DNA of 64,000 bases from Hemileia vastatrix (Eukaryota > Basidiomycota > Pucciniomycetes > Pucciniales > Zaghouaniaceae): NCBI GenBank assembly GCA_030280995.1, contig JASXTE010000007.1, forward strand, positions 16,732,501 through 16,796,500, written 5' to 3'. The notes below the pieces were generated by a model. It saw nothing but the letters and a program-made list of their open reading frames with translations. It did not search any database and had not been told where the DNA came from. Position 1 is the first letter of the stretch, and the number at the start of each line of letters is the position of its first letter. Positions 9,642-18,004 of this stretch are shown here, one piece after another. Made by a program: the position numbers and the translations under genes.

Positions 9642-10529
9642 ATGTCTTCTTCTGCTGTTGCTTCTGGATCTTCTAACCCTCTTACTCCCTCAGTTAGAAT
9701 TGTTTCTTGGGATGGCCCAAAGTTTGATGGGGAGGAGGTTAAATGGTTCATTAGCAGGTATGAAGCTGCTGCTGCTGTTGATGGTGCTTCCCATGTGGAT
9801 ATGGTGAAGCAAGTTAGGTTTTTTATTGCTGATAGGGAGGTGGAAAAAGAGTTTATTGCTATGCAGGCATTCAAGGACAAGGATTGGGTTAAGCTTTCTA
9901 AAGCTATGGTTGATAGATGGGGTGTTAGGTTTACTATGATGGACCTCAATAAAATTGTTGGAGACTGGCAAGCAAAAGGTGGTGTTTCTTCTATGGCTGA
10001 CTTCAAAAAGCTCTGTGTTCAGTTTGATGAAGTGGTGGAATATCTCATACTGGTGGACGAGTTAGTGCATGAGAACCAAGCAAAAGATTTGTTTTGGACA
10101 GCATGCAGCAGGGATATTCGAATGGACATCTTGAAGGATCTTTCAAGAAAAGATTTGATGAAGGAACTGCCTAATGGTGAGCAGAAACTGCCGGCTCTGG
10201 AGGTTATCAAGGACAACATTCAAGCCCATCTAAAGTTATTGGCGTTGGACAAATATCAAGAGTCATGCACTCAATATGTTAGCAAGGTTAGCGAAGTTTT
10301 GGCCGAAAACAACGATATTATGGTCAAAGCCCAGGAGGCCAAGAAGGCTCAAATGGGATTACCTGCTGCTAAAGTTGAGGGCAATGTAGACAATAGGATG
10401 GTCGATCACCTGGCCGATTTAACAAAACAATTAAAAATATTTGTTCAAGAAACCCAGAAGGCCAACAAGGCCCCAATCGCTTCTTCGTCGACGTCGACTT
10501 CTTATCAGTCCAGAGGTTATGAACGTTGA
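9642..10529 (+). CDS. Element B gag, capsid part
   Basis: 295 residues from an ATG at 9642, the first good start after the primer site. It has a Ser-rich start, then VSWDGPKFDGEEVKWFISRYEAAA, WVKLSKAMVDRWG and a helical second half. The arrangement fits a gypsy capsid domain, with conserved Trp and Leu residues around residues 25-110. The frame stops at TGA 10527-10529 but continues in the same frame through an Asn/Gly-rich linker into the zinc knuckle at about 10620. The stop sits where CGA (Arg) would fit, so one C-to-T change may have split the gene. The element would then make a gag without its knuckle. Confidence 0.85.
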   Translation: MSSSAVASGSSNPLTPSVRIVSWDGPKFDGEEVKWFISRYEAAAAVDGASHVDMVKQVRFFIADREVEKEFIAMQAFKDKDWVKLSKAMVDRWGVRFTMMDLNKIVGDWQAKGGVSSMADFKKLCVQFDEVVEYLILVDELVHENQAKDLFWTACSRDIRMDILKDLSRKDLMKELPNGEQKLPALEVIKDNIQAHLKLLALDKYQESCTQYVSKVSEVLAENNDIMVKAQEAKKAQMGLPAAKVEGNVDNRMVDHLADLTKQLKIFVQETQKANKAPIASSSTSTSYQSRGYER

Positions 10530-11858
10530 AATAATAATGGCAATAATAATGGTAACCGCTTCCCAGGCAATGGGAGAAATGGTGGTAATGGATATAGAGG
10601 TGGCTACGATGAGCCAAAGGTGTGCTCCTATTGTAATAGGAGGGGGCACAGAGCAACAGTTTGTTTTGCTCTTGATAAGGATATGGATGCTGGGCGAGTT
10701 CTTTTTGATGGTAAAGTTTATAAATTTCCTGATGGTTCGTTCATCAAGCCCAGTGATGGACAGTCTCCTTCTGATTTGGTCAGAAGAAGTTTAACGGCTG
10801 AAAGGAGAGCCAGATTTGAAGAGGTGACGGATGAAGATGTTAATGCCAAGGGTGGCAAAAATGGTAATGGTAATGGTGGTAAAGCTGACAAGGGTAAGGA
10901 GAAAGAGGTCAGTAAAGCCACATTCTCTACTTCTTTTGGTGGTTTAGAGCTGGCGACGGTTGCCCAGGTGGAGGGTAGCTGTATGGCTGGCGAATACGAT
11001 GTTAATGCTGCTAGAAGAGCAGCTGCTACTAAGGCGAAAAGTAGCATTCAGAGCCAATTGAGGGCTAATCCTTGCAAGGCCAATAACAAAGTGAACCCTT
11101 ACTCTAAGGACAAGAATTCTAGTGCTCAAACTGCCGCCAACAAATTGAACCCTTACTCTAAGGACGAATTATATAAAATGCAGAAGGGGATTGCTGATAT
11201 GGGGCCCCCTAGTTATGGCAAGTTTGATTTAAATGGTGAGCCTATGCCAGAGGATGATTCGGATTCTGAGGAGGACGTACCGTTGGCGTCTCTACCCAGA
11301 CCAAGTTTTAGCGGTCCCATCCCAATGGAGGGAGTAAGAAGGACTAGCGATGGATCAGGATTAGTGCAAGAAGCTGGTGACGGAGTTAGGGTTATAGAAA
11401 GTGAAGATGTTATAATGGGGGGTGAAGATGGCTCGGTTGGACCTCAAGAGGTACCCAGGGCCAAGGTTGTTAAATCAAAGGTCCAGTATGAGCGGCCAGT
11501 AGTTTCTGGTCAAGCTAATGCGATGGACGCAGCTTTGAATAGGGTGAATCAACTGCAGATTCCCTTATCTTTGGGGGAGTTATTTACGATTACTCCGGCG
11601 CTTGCTGAAAAGCAAAAGAAGCATTTGACGAGGCGTCGGGTTTCCACTGGAGAGGTGGAATATATTTGTGAAAATGCCGAAAAGTTTGGGGAAGATGTAG
11701 ATACGCATTTTTCCGCTCCCCTGGGTTACCTGGTGGTAACTCTTAACGGTAAAGAAGTAAAGGCCTTGGTCGATTCAGGGTCTAAAATTAATTTAATTTC
11801 ATTGGAGCAAGCGACAAGTATAGGCTTGCCAATTAAAAGTGGAACTGGGGAAACCTGA
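10530..11858 (+). pseudogene. Element B gag zinc knuckle, linker and protease
   Basis: This is the same frame as the capsid part after the TGA. CSYCNRRGHRATVC (about 10620-10661) is a CX2CX4HX4C knuckle for RNA binding. A long Lys/Asn/Gly linker follows, with the repeat NPYSKD... NPYSKDELYKM near 11095-11180. The retropepsin active site is ALVDSGSKINLIS near 11765-11803. The frame ends at TGA 11856. Relic C reads through the same place without a break, and B has four G where a fifth would keep the frame, so a 1-bp deletion in a G run is likely here. Confidence 0.8.
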
Positions 11859-12241
11859 GAGGTATTGGAGGGCATGCAACAGAGCTAATGGGTACAGCTG
11901 AGCATTTCAGGTTAGGCATTGGTGGATCTGTTGGTAAGGTTCACTTTTATGTGGCCAGAGGAGCAGTCAAAACTGTTCTTGGTGGTCCTTTTTTGATGGA
12001 TTTTGAGGCCAGGATAGGGTATCAAGCTGGCATGGGGATTAGTTTGGAGATCACTGGTGAAGATATGCGGAGGTTACATATGCGGTTAGCACCTCCTGGA
12101 GATGAAGGTTGGGAAACACGGCCAGGGATTACTACTGTGTGCCAGTGTTGTGTTTGCACCAAGAAGCGGCATATAAAACGGACGGCTTCTGGTGAATTAT
12201 GTTTGTTGGAAAGGGATGGATGCCCTTATTTTTTGGGGTAG
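11859..12241 (+). pseudogene. Element B protease C-terminus and linker up to the frameshift site
   Basis: The open frame (ATG at 11888) continues the protease in the frame next to the preceding ORF. GIGGSVGKVHFYVARGAVKTVLGGPFLMDF contains the hydrophobic-Gly pair typical of the retropepsin C-terminal half. A Cys-rich patch (VCQCCVCTKKRH) follows. The frame ends at TAG 12239-12241, directly behind T TTT TTG. Relic C has a homologous segment ending at the equivalent place. Confidence 0.75.
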
Positions 12242-15200
12242 CAGGGGCTGATCACTCTAATGTTGTAATCTCTCCTCAGGATGAGATCCCGGATTGCAAT
12301 AGGTCAGCTCACTTGGAGATAATTCAAGTGGATTCTCAATTATTTTCTGTTAATATTACTTTGGAGTGCAAATATGTTATGGACTTTACTATATGTTTAT
12401 TGGATTTACCCTGTTTTTCTATTAAATTTAAAAATGGTAAAAAAGGCAAAATGGGCCAAATTAGGTTGGATAAAAATTGGAAGGGTATGTTTTTGGACCT
12501 CCAGCAAGAGGTTAAACTGCAATTATCTCCTTCTATCACGGACCTCCAGCAAGAGGGTAAACTGCAAAAATCTCATCAAAACCAAATTAAAAATCTCAGT
12601 ATAAGTAAAACACAAAAAAATAATTTTTGTGAAAATTCTATTATGGACCTCCAGCAAGAGGTTAAACTGCAATTATCTCCTTCTATCATGGACCTCCAGC
12701 AAGAGGGTAAACTGCGAAAATCTTATCAAAATCCAATAAAAAATCTCAGTATAATTAAAACTCAAAAAAATAATTTTTGTGAAAATTCAATTCCGGTTCT
12801 CCAGCAAGAGGTTAAACTGCCGACTTTCTTTGCGGGTGATTTACTGTTGGATAAGGGAAGCAACGGTGTTGGAAAATCTGTTTATAAATTAGACGAGGGA
12901 AAGGAGAAAAGAGTAAAATTTAAAAATGAAATAAAATATTTTTCTAATTTTTCTTATTCCAATTCTGGAGATGAAGAAGATTCATTTGATGAAATGTGTA
13001 ATGGCGATACAAAAGTAAATGTTTTACCTCAAGTTTATTTAGATGTGGACGCAGAGAAATATAAGAAGGTAGCAAATAAAGTTCGACCTATTAATGAACC
13101 GCTACCTGCTGAATTAAATCCACCTTTGAGAAGACCAAGGTTATCAAGAGATCCTTATGAAAGTCCCTTGGTAAAGAATCCGCCTGAATTTTCTGAGACT
13201 TCAAGAATCACTTTTGAGAGACTGGGTGTTGTTAATTTTGGACCTGATGGTTGGTTGTCTGGAGAAGAGAAGAAGTTGTTGTTGGATGTGATGGTCAAGC
13301 GAGAGAAGGCCATTGCTTTTGTAGAAGAGGAGAGGGGTGTGTTGAAGCATTCCTATGGGGAGCCTTACAAGATTCCTGTGGTATGTCATGAACCGTGGCA
13401 GCAGAAACCGATTCCTATTCCAGCTGCATTGAAAGAAGCTTATATCGAAGTTGTCAGAGAACGGATACGCACTGGACTGTATGAGCAATCAACATCAAGT
13501 TATTCTAGTCCTGTATTTTGTATCAAGAAACCAAATGGCAAGCTTAGAGTTGTTCATGATCTTAGGGAATTAAATAGGGTTACAATAAAGGATGCTGTGA
13601 TACCGCCTAGTGCTGAGGAGTTTGTTGAAGCATTTTCAGGGAGAGTGTGTTATGGTTTGGGAGATATTATGGGTGGATATGATGAGAGAGAGTTACATCC
13701 GGACTCAAGGCCACTCACTACATTCGATACACCACGAGGACGTTTACAGTTAACAAGATTACCTCAAGGAGCAACAAATTTGGTTGCAGTTTATCAAGCT
13801 CAGATGGCTTGGATCCTTCAAGATGAAATTCCACAATATGCTGGAATCTTTATAGATGATGGAGGAATTAAGGGACCAACAACCGACTATGATAACCAGG
13901 TGTTGGAAGAGAATCCCGGGATACGCAAATTCATTTGGGAGTTTGCAATTACTTTAGAAAGAATCTTGTTTCGAATTGAAGAGGCTGGTTTAACTATTTC
14001 AGGTTCAAAATTTTCATGTTGTGTGCCAGCCTTAGAAATATTAGGCCATGTGGTATGTAGAGAGGGTAGGATTATGTCCAAGAAGAAAGTTAACAAAATT
14101 CAGTCCTGGCCAAGACCTCAGTCCTGGCCAAGACCTCAGTCCTGGCCAAGACCCAAGAATACGACCGAAGTCAGAGGGTTTTTAGGCGTTTGCGTATATG
14201 TTAGAATGTTTATCAAGGACTTTTCTTCATTGGCAGCTCCATTGAGACGGTTAACGAGAAAGGATGCAGACTGGGAGTGGGATGAAGAGTGTGAGAAGGT
14301 GTTTGTGAAGTTGAAGGAGGTTGTAGGGAAGGATTTAGTCCTGCACAAGTTGGATTATGGAAAAGATGCTGGCAGAATTTATTTAGCAGTTGATTCAAGT
14401 CAGGTTGCAGCTGGGGCGGTTTTGTCTCAGATGGATAAAGCTGGTTACATCAGGCCAGTTAGGTATGAATCTGTAGTATTTACTGAGGTCGAATCAAGAT
14501 ATTCTCAACCGAAATTGGAATTATGTGGTGTGGCAAAAATACTGAAGAAACTTCAGCATATTTTGTGGGGGCAACATTTTGAGTTGCAAGTGGATGCGAA
14601 ATCGTTAATCCAGATGATTAATTCCCCAAGTTTACCGAACGCACCCATGAGGAGATGGGTAGCTTTTATTCAACATTTTTTGTTTGATTTAGTTCATAAG
14701 CCTGGCAAAACTTTTACTATGCCAGATGGTTTATCAAGGAGACCACCCACTGAAGAAGATTCAGACTCAGAAGAGTTCGATGAAGATATACCTATTATCA
14801 AAGCCAGCACTAAAGGAGCTGAAGACTTTCCATACCTCCCCCATGAGGTTAAACTGGCAGGACTATTGTGTTTAGATTATGGTGATGATGACCTCCACCA
14901 AGAGGATAAACTGGAGAATAGTTTTTATGTTAATAAAGGTGTTGGAAAAGGTGTAGATAAATTCGGCAGAGAGGAGGTAGAAGAAGATGTGGTGTATGTA
15001 GAGGAAGATGGATTGGTAGTGTGGGATAGTAGTAAATTAAGGAATGGTGTATATGTTGGAGAATTAGAGAATTTAAATAAAAAGGTGGATAAAGAGAAAG
15101 AGGTATTTTCAAATACGGTTTACAAAGGATCCAAAGGTTCAGAAGAAAAACGTCGACATAGCTCGATTAAAGATTTATTTAGGGGTCAACGATTATTGGC

Positions 15201-16356
15201 TCATTCATGTGCAGGTGATATTGGTGATAGAGAAGTCCCTATTGATGTTATATTAATCGATTTTCAAGATGAAGTCTGGGGTCAGACTGGTTTTTATTTT
15301 TTGTTAGTCAAATATTTGTTGACTTTAGAGAGGCCAGAAGATTGTGAAGACGATGAATGGGTGGCTATCAAGAGGAAGTCATCTACGTTTTACCTATCTG
15401 GTCGACGTTTAATGAGGAGGAGGTATCCAAATCCTCAAGTAGTTATAACTCAACAGAAGGGGCAAGAATTAGTTTTGAAATCACTGCATGAAGATCTCGG
15501 GCATAGAGGTGTTGGAGAAACGTTTAGAAGAATTTCGGATCAATTTTGGTGGCCTGGCATGAAGATGGCTGTTAAACAGTGGGTTCAGTCATGCGAGGAA
15601 TGTCAAAGACGAAGTTATTTAAGGCCAAAAGAACCTGGACGCGCGACCGGTGAATATACGCTCTTTGGGAGAGTTAGTTTAGATGCCGTTCATATAAAAG
15701 AGGGACGGTATAAATATTTAATTGTGGCCAGAGATGATTTATCTGGTTGGGTAGAGGCAGCGCCTCTTATTAATTTAACTGCCAAAAATGTGGCAGAATT
15801 TTTTTTGAATAATTGGGTATATAGGTATGGGGTGATGAAATTGGTGACGGTAGATGGAGGTCCTGAATTTGGGAAAGAGTTTAAAGAGGCCGTATTGAAA
15901 GTTGGATCAAAGGTTAGGGTAGCAACCCCATATTATCCTGAAGCTGAAGGCATGGTTGAAAGAGGGCATCAAGTTATTAAGGATGCTTTAGTTAAAATGT
16001 GTGGGACAAGTGCCGAAAAGTGGAGGCACTATTTACCTTTAGTTTTATTTGCTGATCGAATCACTGCCAAAAGGACGACCGGATTTTCACCTTATGAACT
16101 TGTTTTTGGACAGAAAGCAGTTTTACCGGTTGATTTAGAAGCTGAATCATATCTTGGAGTTGACTGGGACACGGTCAAAACTACTGAAGAATTATTGTGT
16201 GCAAGAATGATGCAGCTAGAAAAGAAAGAAGAATATTTAGAAAAGGCATATTCGCGGATGATGAAGATCCGAAATCAATCAGTCAGGTATTGGGATGAGC
16301 GGTTGGAACATCGATTAAGGAAACCTTTGAACCCAGGTGATATGGTCCTGGTGTAA
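12199..16356 (+). CDS. Element B pol: reverse transcriptase, RNase H, integrase
   Basis: Residue numbers count from the frame opening at 12199. Residues 1-290 are a linker rich in the repeated DLQQEVKLQ motif. Reverse transcriptase follows: KPNGKLRVVHDLRELNR near 443-460, LTRLPQGATN, and the catalytic FIDD at about 551-554 (family YxDD). RNase H has Asp732 (AVDSSQVAAGAVL), KLELCGVAKIL and VDAKSLIQM. Integrase has the HHCC finger (H1097, H1102, C1132, C1135) and D1162, D1219, E1254, a D,D,35E core. The true N-terminus is probably set by frameshifting at 12229. No chromodomain is visible. The frame ends at TAA 16354, where relic C has a Tyr codon, and continues at 16366. Confidence 0.9.
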   Translation: MFVGKGWMPLFFGVAGADHSNVVISPQDEIPDCNRSAHLEIIQVDSQLFSVNITLECKYVMDFTICLLDLPCFSIKFKNGKKGKMGQIRLDKNWKGMFLDLQQEVKLQLSPSITDLQQEGKLQKSHQNQIKNLSISKTQKNNFCENSIMDLQQEVKLQLSPSIMDLQQEGKLRKSYQNPIKNLSIIKTQKNNFCENSIPVLQQEVKLPTFFAGDLLLDKGSNGVGKSVYKLDEGKEKRVKFKNEIKYFSNFSYSNSGDEEDSFDEMCNGDTKVNVLPQVYLDVDAEKYKKVANKVRPINEPLPAELNPPLRRPRLSRDPYESPLVKNPPEFSETSRITFERLGVVNFGPDGWLSGEEKKLLLDVMVKREKAIAFVEEERGVLKHSYGEPYKIPVVCHEPWQQKPIPIPAALKEAYIEVVRERIRTGLYEQSTSSYSSPVFCIKKPNGKLRVVHDLRELNRVTIKDAVIPPSAEEFVEAFSGRVCYGLGDIMGGYDERELHPDSRPLTTFDTPRGRLQLTRLPQGATNLVAVYQAQMAWILQDEIPQYAGIFIDDGGIKGPTTDYDNQVLEENPGIRKFIWEFAITLERILFRIEEAGLTISGSKFSCCVPALEILGHVVCREGRIMSKKKVNKIQSWPRPQSWPRPQSWPRPKNTTEVRGFLGVCVYVRMFIKDFSSLAAPLRRLTRKDADWEWDEECEKVFVKLKEVVGKDLVLHKLDYGKDAGRIYLAVDSSQVAAGAVLSQMDKAGYIRPVRYESVVFTEVESRYSQPKLELCGVAKILKKLQHILWGQHFELQVDAKSLIQMINSPSLPNAPMRRWVAFIQHFLFDLVHKPGKTFTMPDGLSRRPPTEEDSDSEEFDEDIPIIKASTKGAEDFPYLPHEVKLAGLLCLDYGDDDLHQEDKLENSFYVNKGVGKGVDKFGREEVEEDVVYVEEDGLVVWDSSKLRNGVYVGELENLNKKVDKEKEVFSNTVYKGSKGSEEKRRHSSIKDLFRGQRLLAHSCAGDIGDREVPIDVILIDFQDEVWGQTGFYFLLVKYLLTLERPEDCEDDEWVAIKRKSSTFYLSGRRLMRRRYPNPQVVITQQKGQELVLKSLHEDLGHRGVGETFRRISDQFWWPGMKMAVKQWVQSCEECQRRSYLRPKEPGRATGEYTLFGRVSLDAVHIKEGRYKYLIVARDDLSGWVEAAPLINLTAKNVAEFFLNNWVYRYGVMKLVTVDGGPEFGKEFKEAVLKVGSKVRVATPYYPEAEGMVERGHQVIKDALVKMCGTSAEKWRHYLPLVLFADRITAKRTTGFSPYELVFGQKAVLPVDLEAESYLGVDWDTVKTTEELLCARMMQLEKKEEYLEKAYSRMMKIRNQSVRYWDERLEHRLRKPLNPGDMVLV
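12229..12235 (+). promoter_or_regulatory. Putative programmed -1 frameshift site (T TTT TTG)
   Basis: In the protease frame the codons read TAT TTT TTG GGG TAG. T TTT TTG fits the X XXY YYZ rule in the correct phase and lies two codons before the stop. A -1 slip here enters exactly the frame of the 1385-codon pol ORF. Relic C has T TTT TTA at the same place (37612-37618), also in phase and also followed by a stop. I did not find a strong downstream stem by eye. Confidence 0.7.
12497..12820 (+). repeat. Two 150-bp tandem repeats carrying hairpin motifs inside pol
   Basis: Unit 1 is 12497-12646, unit 2 is 12647-12796, and a third unit starts at 12797. Each full unit holds two copies of CCTCCAGCAAGAGG-[GT]TAAACTGC, translated as LQQE[VG]KL. 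CCTC pairs with GAGG around a short loop. Five motif copies fall in this segment. The repeat keeps the pol frame. Confidence 0.85.
14101..14154 (+). repeat. Threefold 18-bp repeat in pol (QSWPRP x3)
   Basis: Three copies at 14101, 14119 and 14137 encode Gln-Ser-Trp-Pro-Arg-Pro just before the conserved EVRGFLG motif between reverse transcriptase and RNase H. Relic C has one copy. The expansion keeps the frame. Confidence 0.85.
14835..14914 (+). repeat. Two further hairpin motifs in the RNase H-integrase linker
   Basis: Motifs at 14835-14857 and 14891-14914 (CCTC...GAGG then TTAAACTGG or ATAAACTGG) encode LPHEVKL and DLHQEDKL. They lie in an acidic, poorly conserved linker and not in a catalytic domain. 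Confidence 0.75.
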
Positions 16357-16365
16357 AATAGGAGT

Positions 16366-16572
16366 TTGGAAAGTCAGTGGGGAAAGATGTTTGCAGATAG
16401 GTGGAATGGACCGTATAAAATCAAGGAGCAAGTTTCCGGCGGTTCATATGTGCTAGAAGAGTTGGATGGAGTAGTATTGAAGAAGAGGGTAGCGGCCGAT
16501 CAAGTGAAACGGTTCTATCCTAGAGGCACCAGGAGTGCCGAAGTCTTCCTCCGCAATGAGGATAAACTATGA
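16366..16572 (+). CDS. Element B integrase C-terminal tail
   Basis: Same frame as pol after the TAA at 16354. SQWGKMFADRWNGPYKIKEQVSGGSYVLEELDG is the GPY/F-type C-terminal module of gypsy integrases. The frame ends at TGA 16570-16572, inside a copy of the hairpin motif (LRNEDKL then stop). The whole 3' array downstream repeats this terminal motif. Confidence 0.8.
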   Translation: MESQWGKMFADRWNGPYKIKEQVSGGSYVLEELDGVVLKKRVAADQVKRFYPRGTRSAEVFLRNEDKL

Positions 16573-16911
16573 TATCAATGAAACTTTATGGATTCCTCCG
16601 CAATGAGGATAAACTATGATATTGATGAAATTTTACGGATAACTCCGAAATGAGGATAAACTACAATTTTAATGACATTTATCAAATTTTATACCTCCGC
16701 AATGAGGATAAACTATGATATCTACGAAATTTTATGGATTCCTCCGCAATGAGGATAAACTATGACATTTATGAAATTATATGGACGAACTCCGAAATGA
16801 GGATAAACTACAATTTTAATGACTTTTATTAAATATTTATACCTCCGCAACGAGGATAAACTATGATATCAACAATATTTTATGACGACCTCCGCAACGA
16901 GGATAAACTAT
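16548..16911 (+). repeat. Array of eight hairpin motifs spanning the pol stop codon
   Basis: Motif starts are at 16548, 16595, 16641, 16694, 16741, 16789, 16842 and 16889. The common form is CCTCCGCAATGAGG then ATAAACTATGA. Two copies have AACTCCGAAATGAGG. Spacing is 46-53 bp with AT-rich spacers, and the spacers themselves recur in a three-unit pattern. The first copy contains the pol stop, so the array looks like serial duplication of the pol 3' end. Confidence 0.85.
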
Positions 16912-17125
16912 CTTCTTTTTTTATCAAAATACTTTACTATCGTTACACTGTATATGGTCAACAAAACTGTGATGAAACTTAACGAAATGCAAGAAGACCT
17001 TCTTTGAAATTTTCAAAATTTAAAATTCTTAAAATATGGGTGAAGATAGTGTTAGGAAATTTTTAAAAATTTATTGGAAGAAGTGTTTACAGGGGAACCT
17101 TCTTAATTTAATATTGGCAAGTGTG

Positions 17126-17166
17126 GGGGTAATTGATGGGCTGGCTGCTCTATACACAATTACCCC
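17126..17166 (+). ncRNA. Stem-loop with compensatory changes in relatives
   Basis: GGGGTAATTG (17126-17135) pairs perfectly with CAATTACCCC (17157-17166) around a 21-nt loop containing GATGGGCTGGCTGCTC. In relic C the arms become GGGGTAACTG with CAGTTACCCC (43035-43076), and GGTAGTTG with CAACTACC (46035-46071). Both arms change so that pairing is kept. A pyrimidine-rich stretch ending in TTTTAG follows. It is probably a structured RNA element in the 3' region; its role is unknown. Confidence 0.7.
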
Positions 17167-17232
17167 ATAATGTTCGTTTCCAAAATTTTCCCTGTTTCTA
17201 GTTGAATCCTGGCTTTGTCTTTTAATTTTAGG

Positions 17233-17256
17233 AAGTCCACTAAGACTATAAACTGG
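17233..17256 (+). repeat. Isolated hairpin motif after the large stem-loop
   Basis: AGTCCACTAAGACTATAAAC followed by TGG: AGTC pairs with GACT. It sits directly behind a polypyrimidine stretch ending in TTTTAG. Relic C has the same order at 43148 and 43394, and relic E at 23019. Confidence 0.65.
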
Positions 17257-17391
17257 AACAAATCAAGAGACACCGCTCTCAACGCCGGATTCAAGATTTT
17301 TTTATTTTGTTTTTGATTTTTTATGTTAGATTGTGATTTCTTTTCTTTAATATATATTATGAATTAATGTAAAGGTGATGCTCACTGGTGG

Positions 17392-17433
17392 TCTCTAATC
17401 ATTTTTATAAATTGGAGGGAGCCCACCCAGTGA
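17392..17433 (+). repeat. Second inverted repeat (TCACTGG/CCAGTGA)
   Basis: TCACTGG at 17392-17398 is complementary to CCAGTGA at 17427-17433. GTGG/CCAC can extend the stem with a bulge. A related but imperfect arrangement lies at 43465-43520 in relic C. Confidence 0.5.
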
Positions 17434-17583
17434 TCATCATTATAAAAATTATCTTCTAAAAACTTTCTTTTATTTTCTTTTCTTTTCAATTTCTCAAAAT
17501 TGTGTAACCACATCAAGTTGCACTTGGATTTGGGTATGATGTCGAGGGTACGGCTCATCAAATGGCCGGGGGGCATCTTTTAA

Positions 17584-17945
17584 AATTTTATTTTAAATTT
17601 TTTTTTAGTACTTTTTTTTATCTTTCTTTTCACATTTATTTAACTTTCTTTAAAATTAAATTTTAACTTTTATTTCAAAACTATCTTTTCTAAAATCTTT
17701 TATTTTAAATTTAAAAAATAAAAAATAAATTAAATTAAATTAAAAAAAAAAATAATAATAATAATAATAAAAATAAAAATAAAATAAATAATAATAAAAA
17801 AATAATAAAATAAAAATAATAAAAATAAAAAAAATTAATTAAAATTAAAATTAAAATTAATTAATTAAATCAAAAATATTATTATATTTCCTAGTTTTAT
17901 TTTTTTTAGTTTTCATTCTTTTTAGTTTTATTCATTTATTTTAGA
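17584..17945. repeat. AT-rich low-complexity stretch
   Basis: Almost pure A and T with runs such as AATAATAATAATAATAAAAA. No gene or motif is visible. It separates the pol-proximal hairpins from the main array. Confidence 0.9.
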
Positions 17946-18004
17946 CAGGAAACAGGGTCTAGGAGAACTCAATACCAATGGGATTTTACTTCAAGATATC
18001 TGTT

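Noticed and set aside
9617..10006. Minus-strand ORFs opposite element B gag
   Set aside because: Shadow frames of a well-supported gag coding region.
11846..11858. A second programmed frameshift between protease halves of element B
   Set aside because: The slippery-looking G GGA AAC lies in the wrong phase, and relic C is continuous here. A lost G in a run explains it better.
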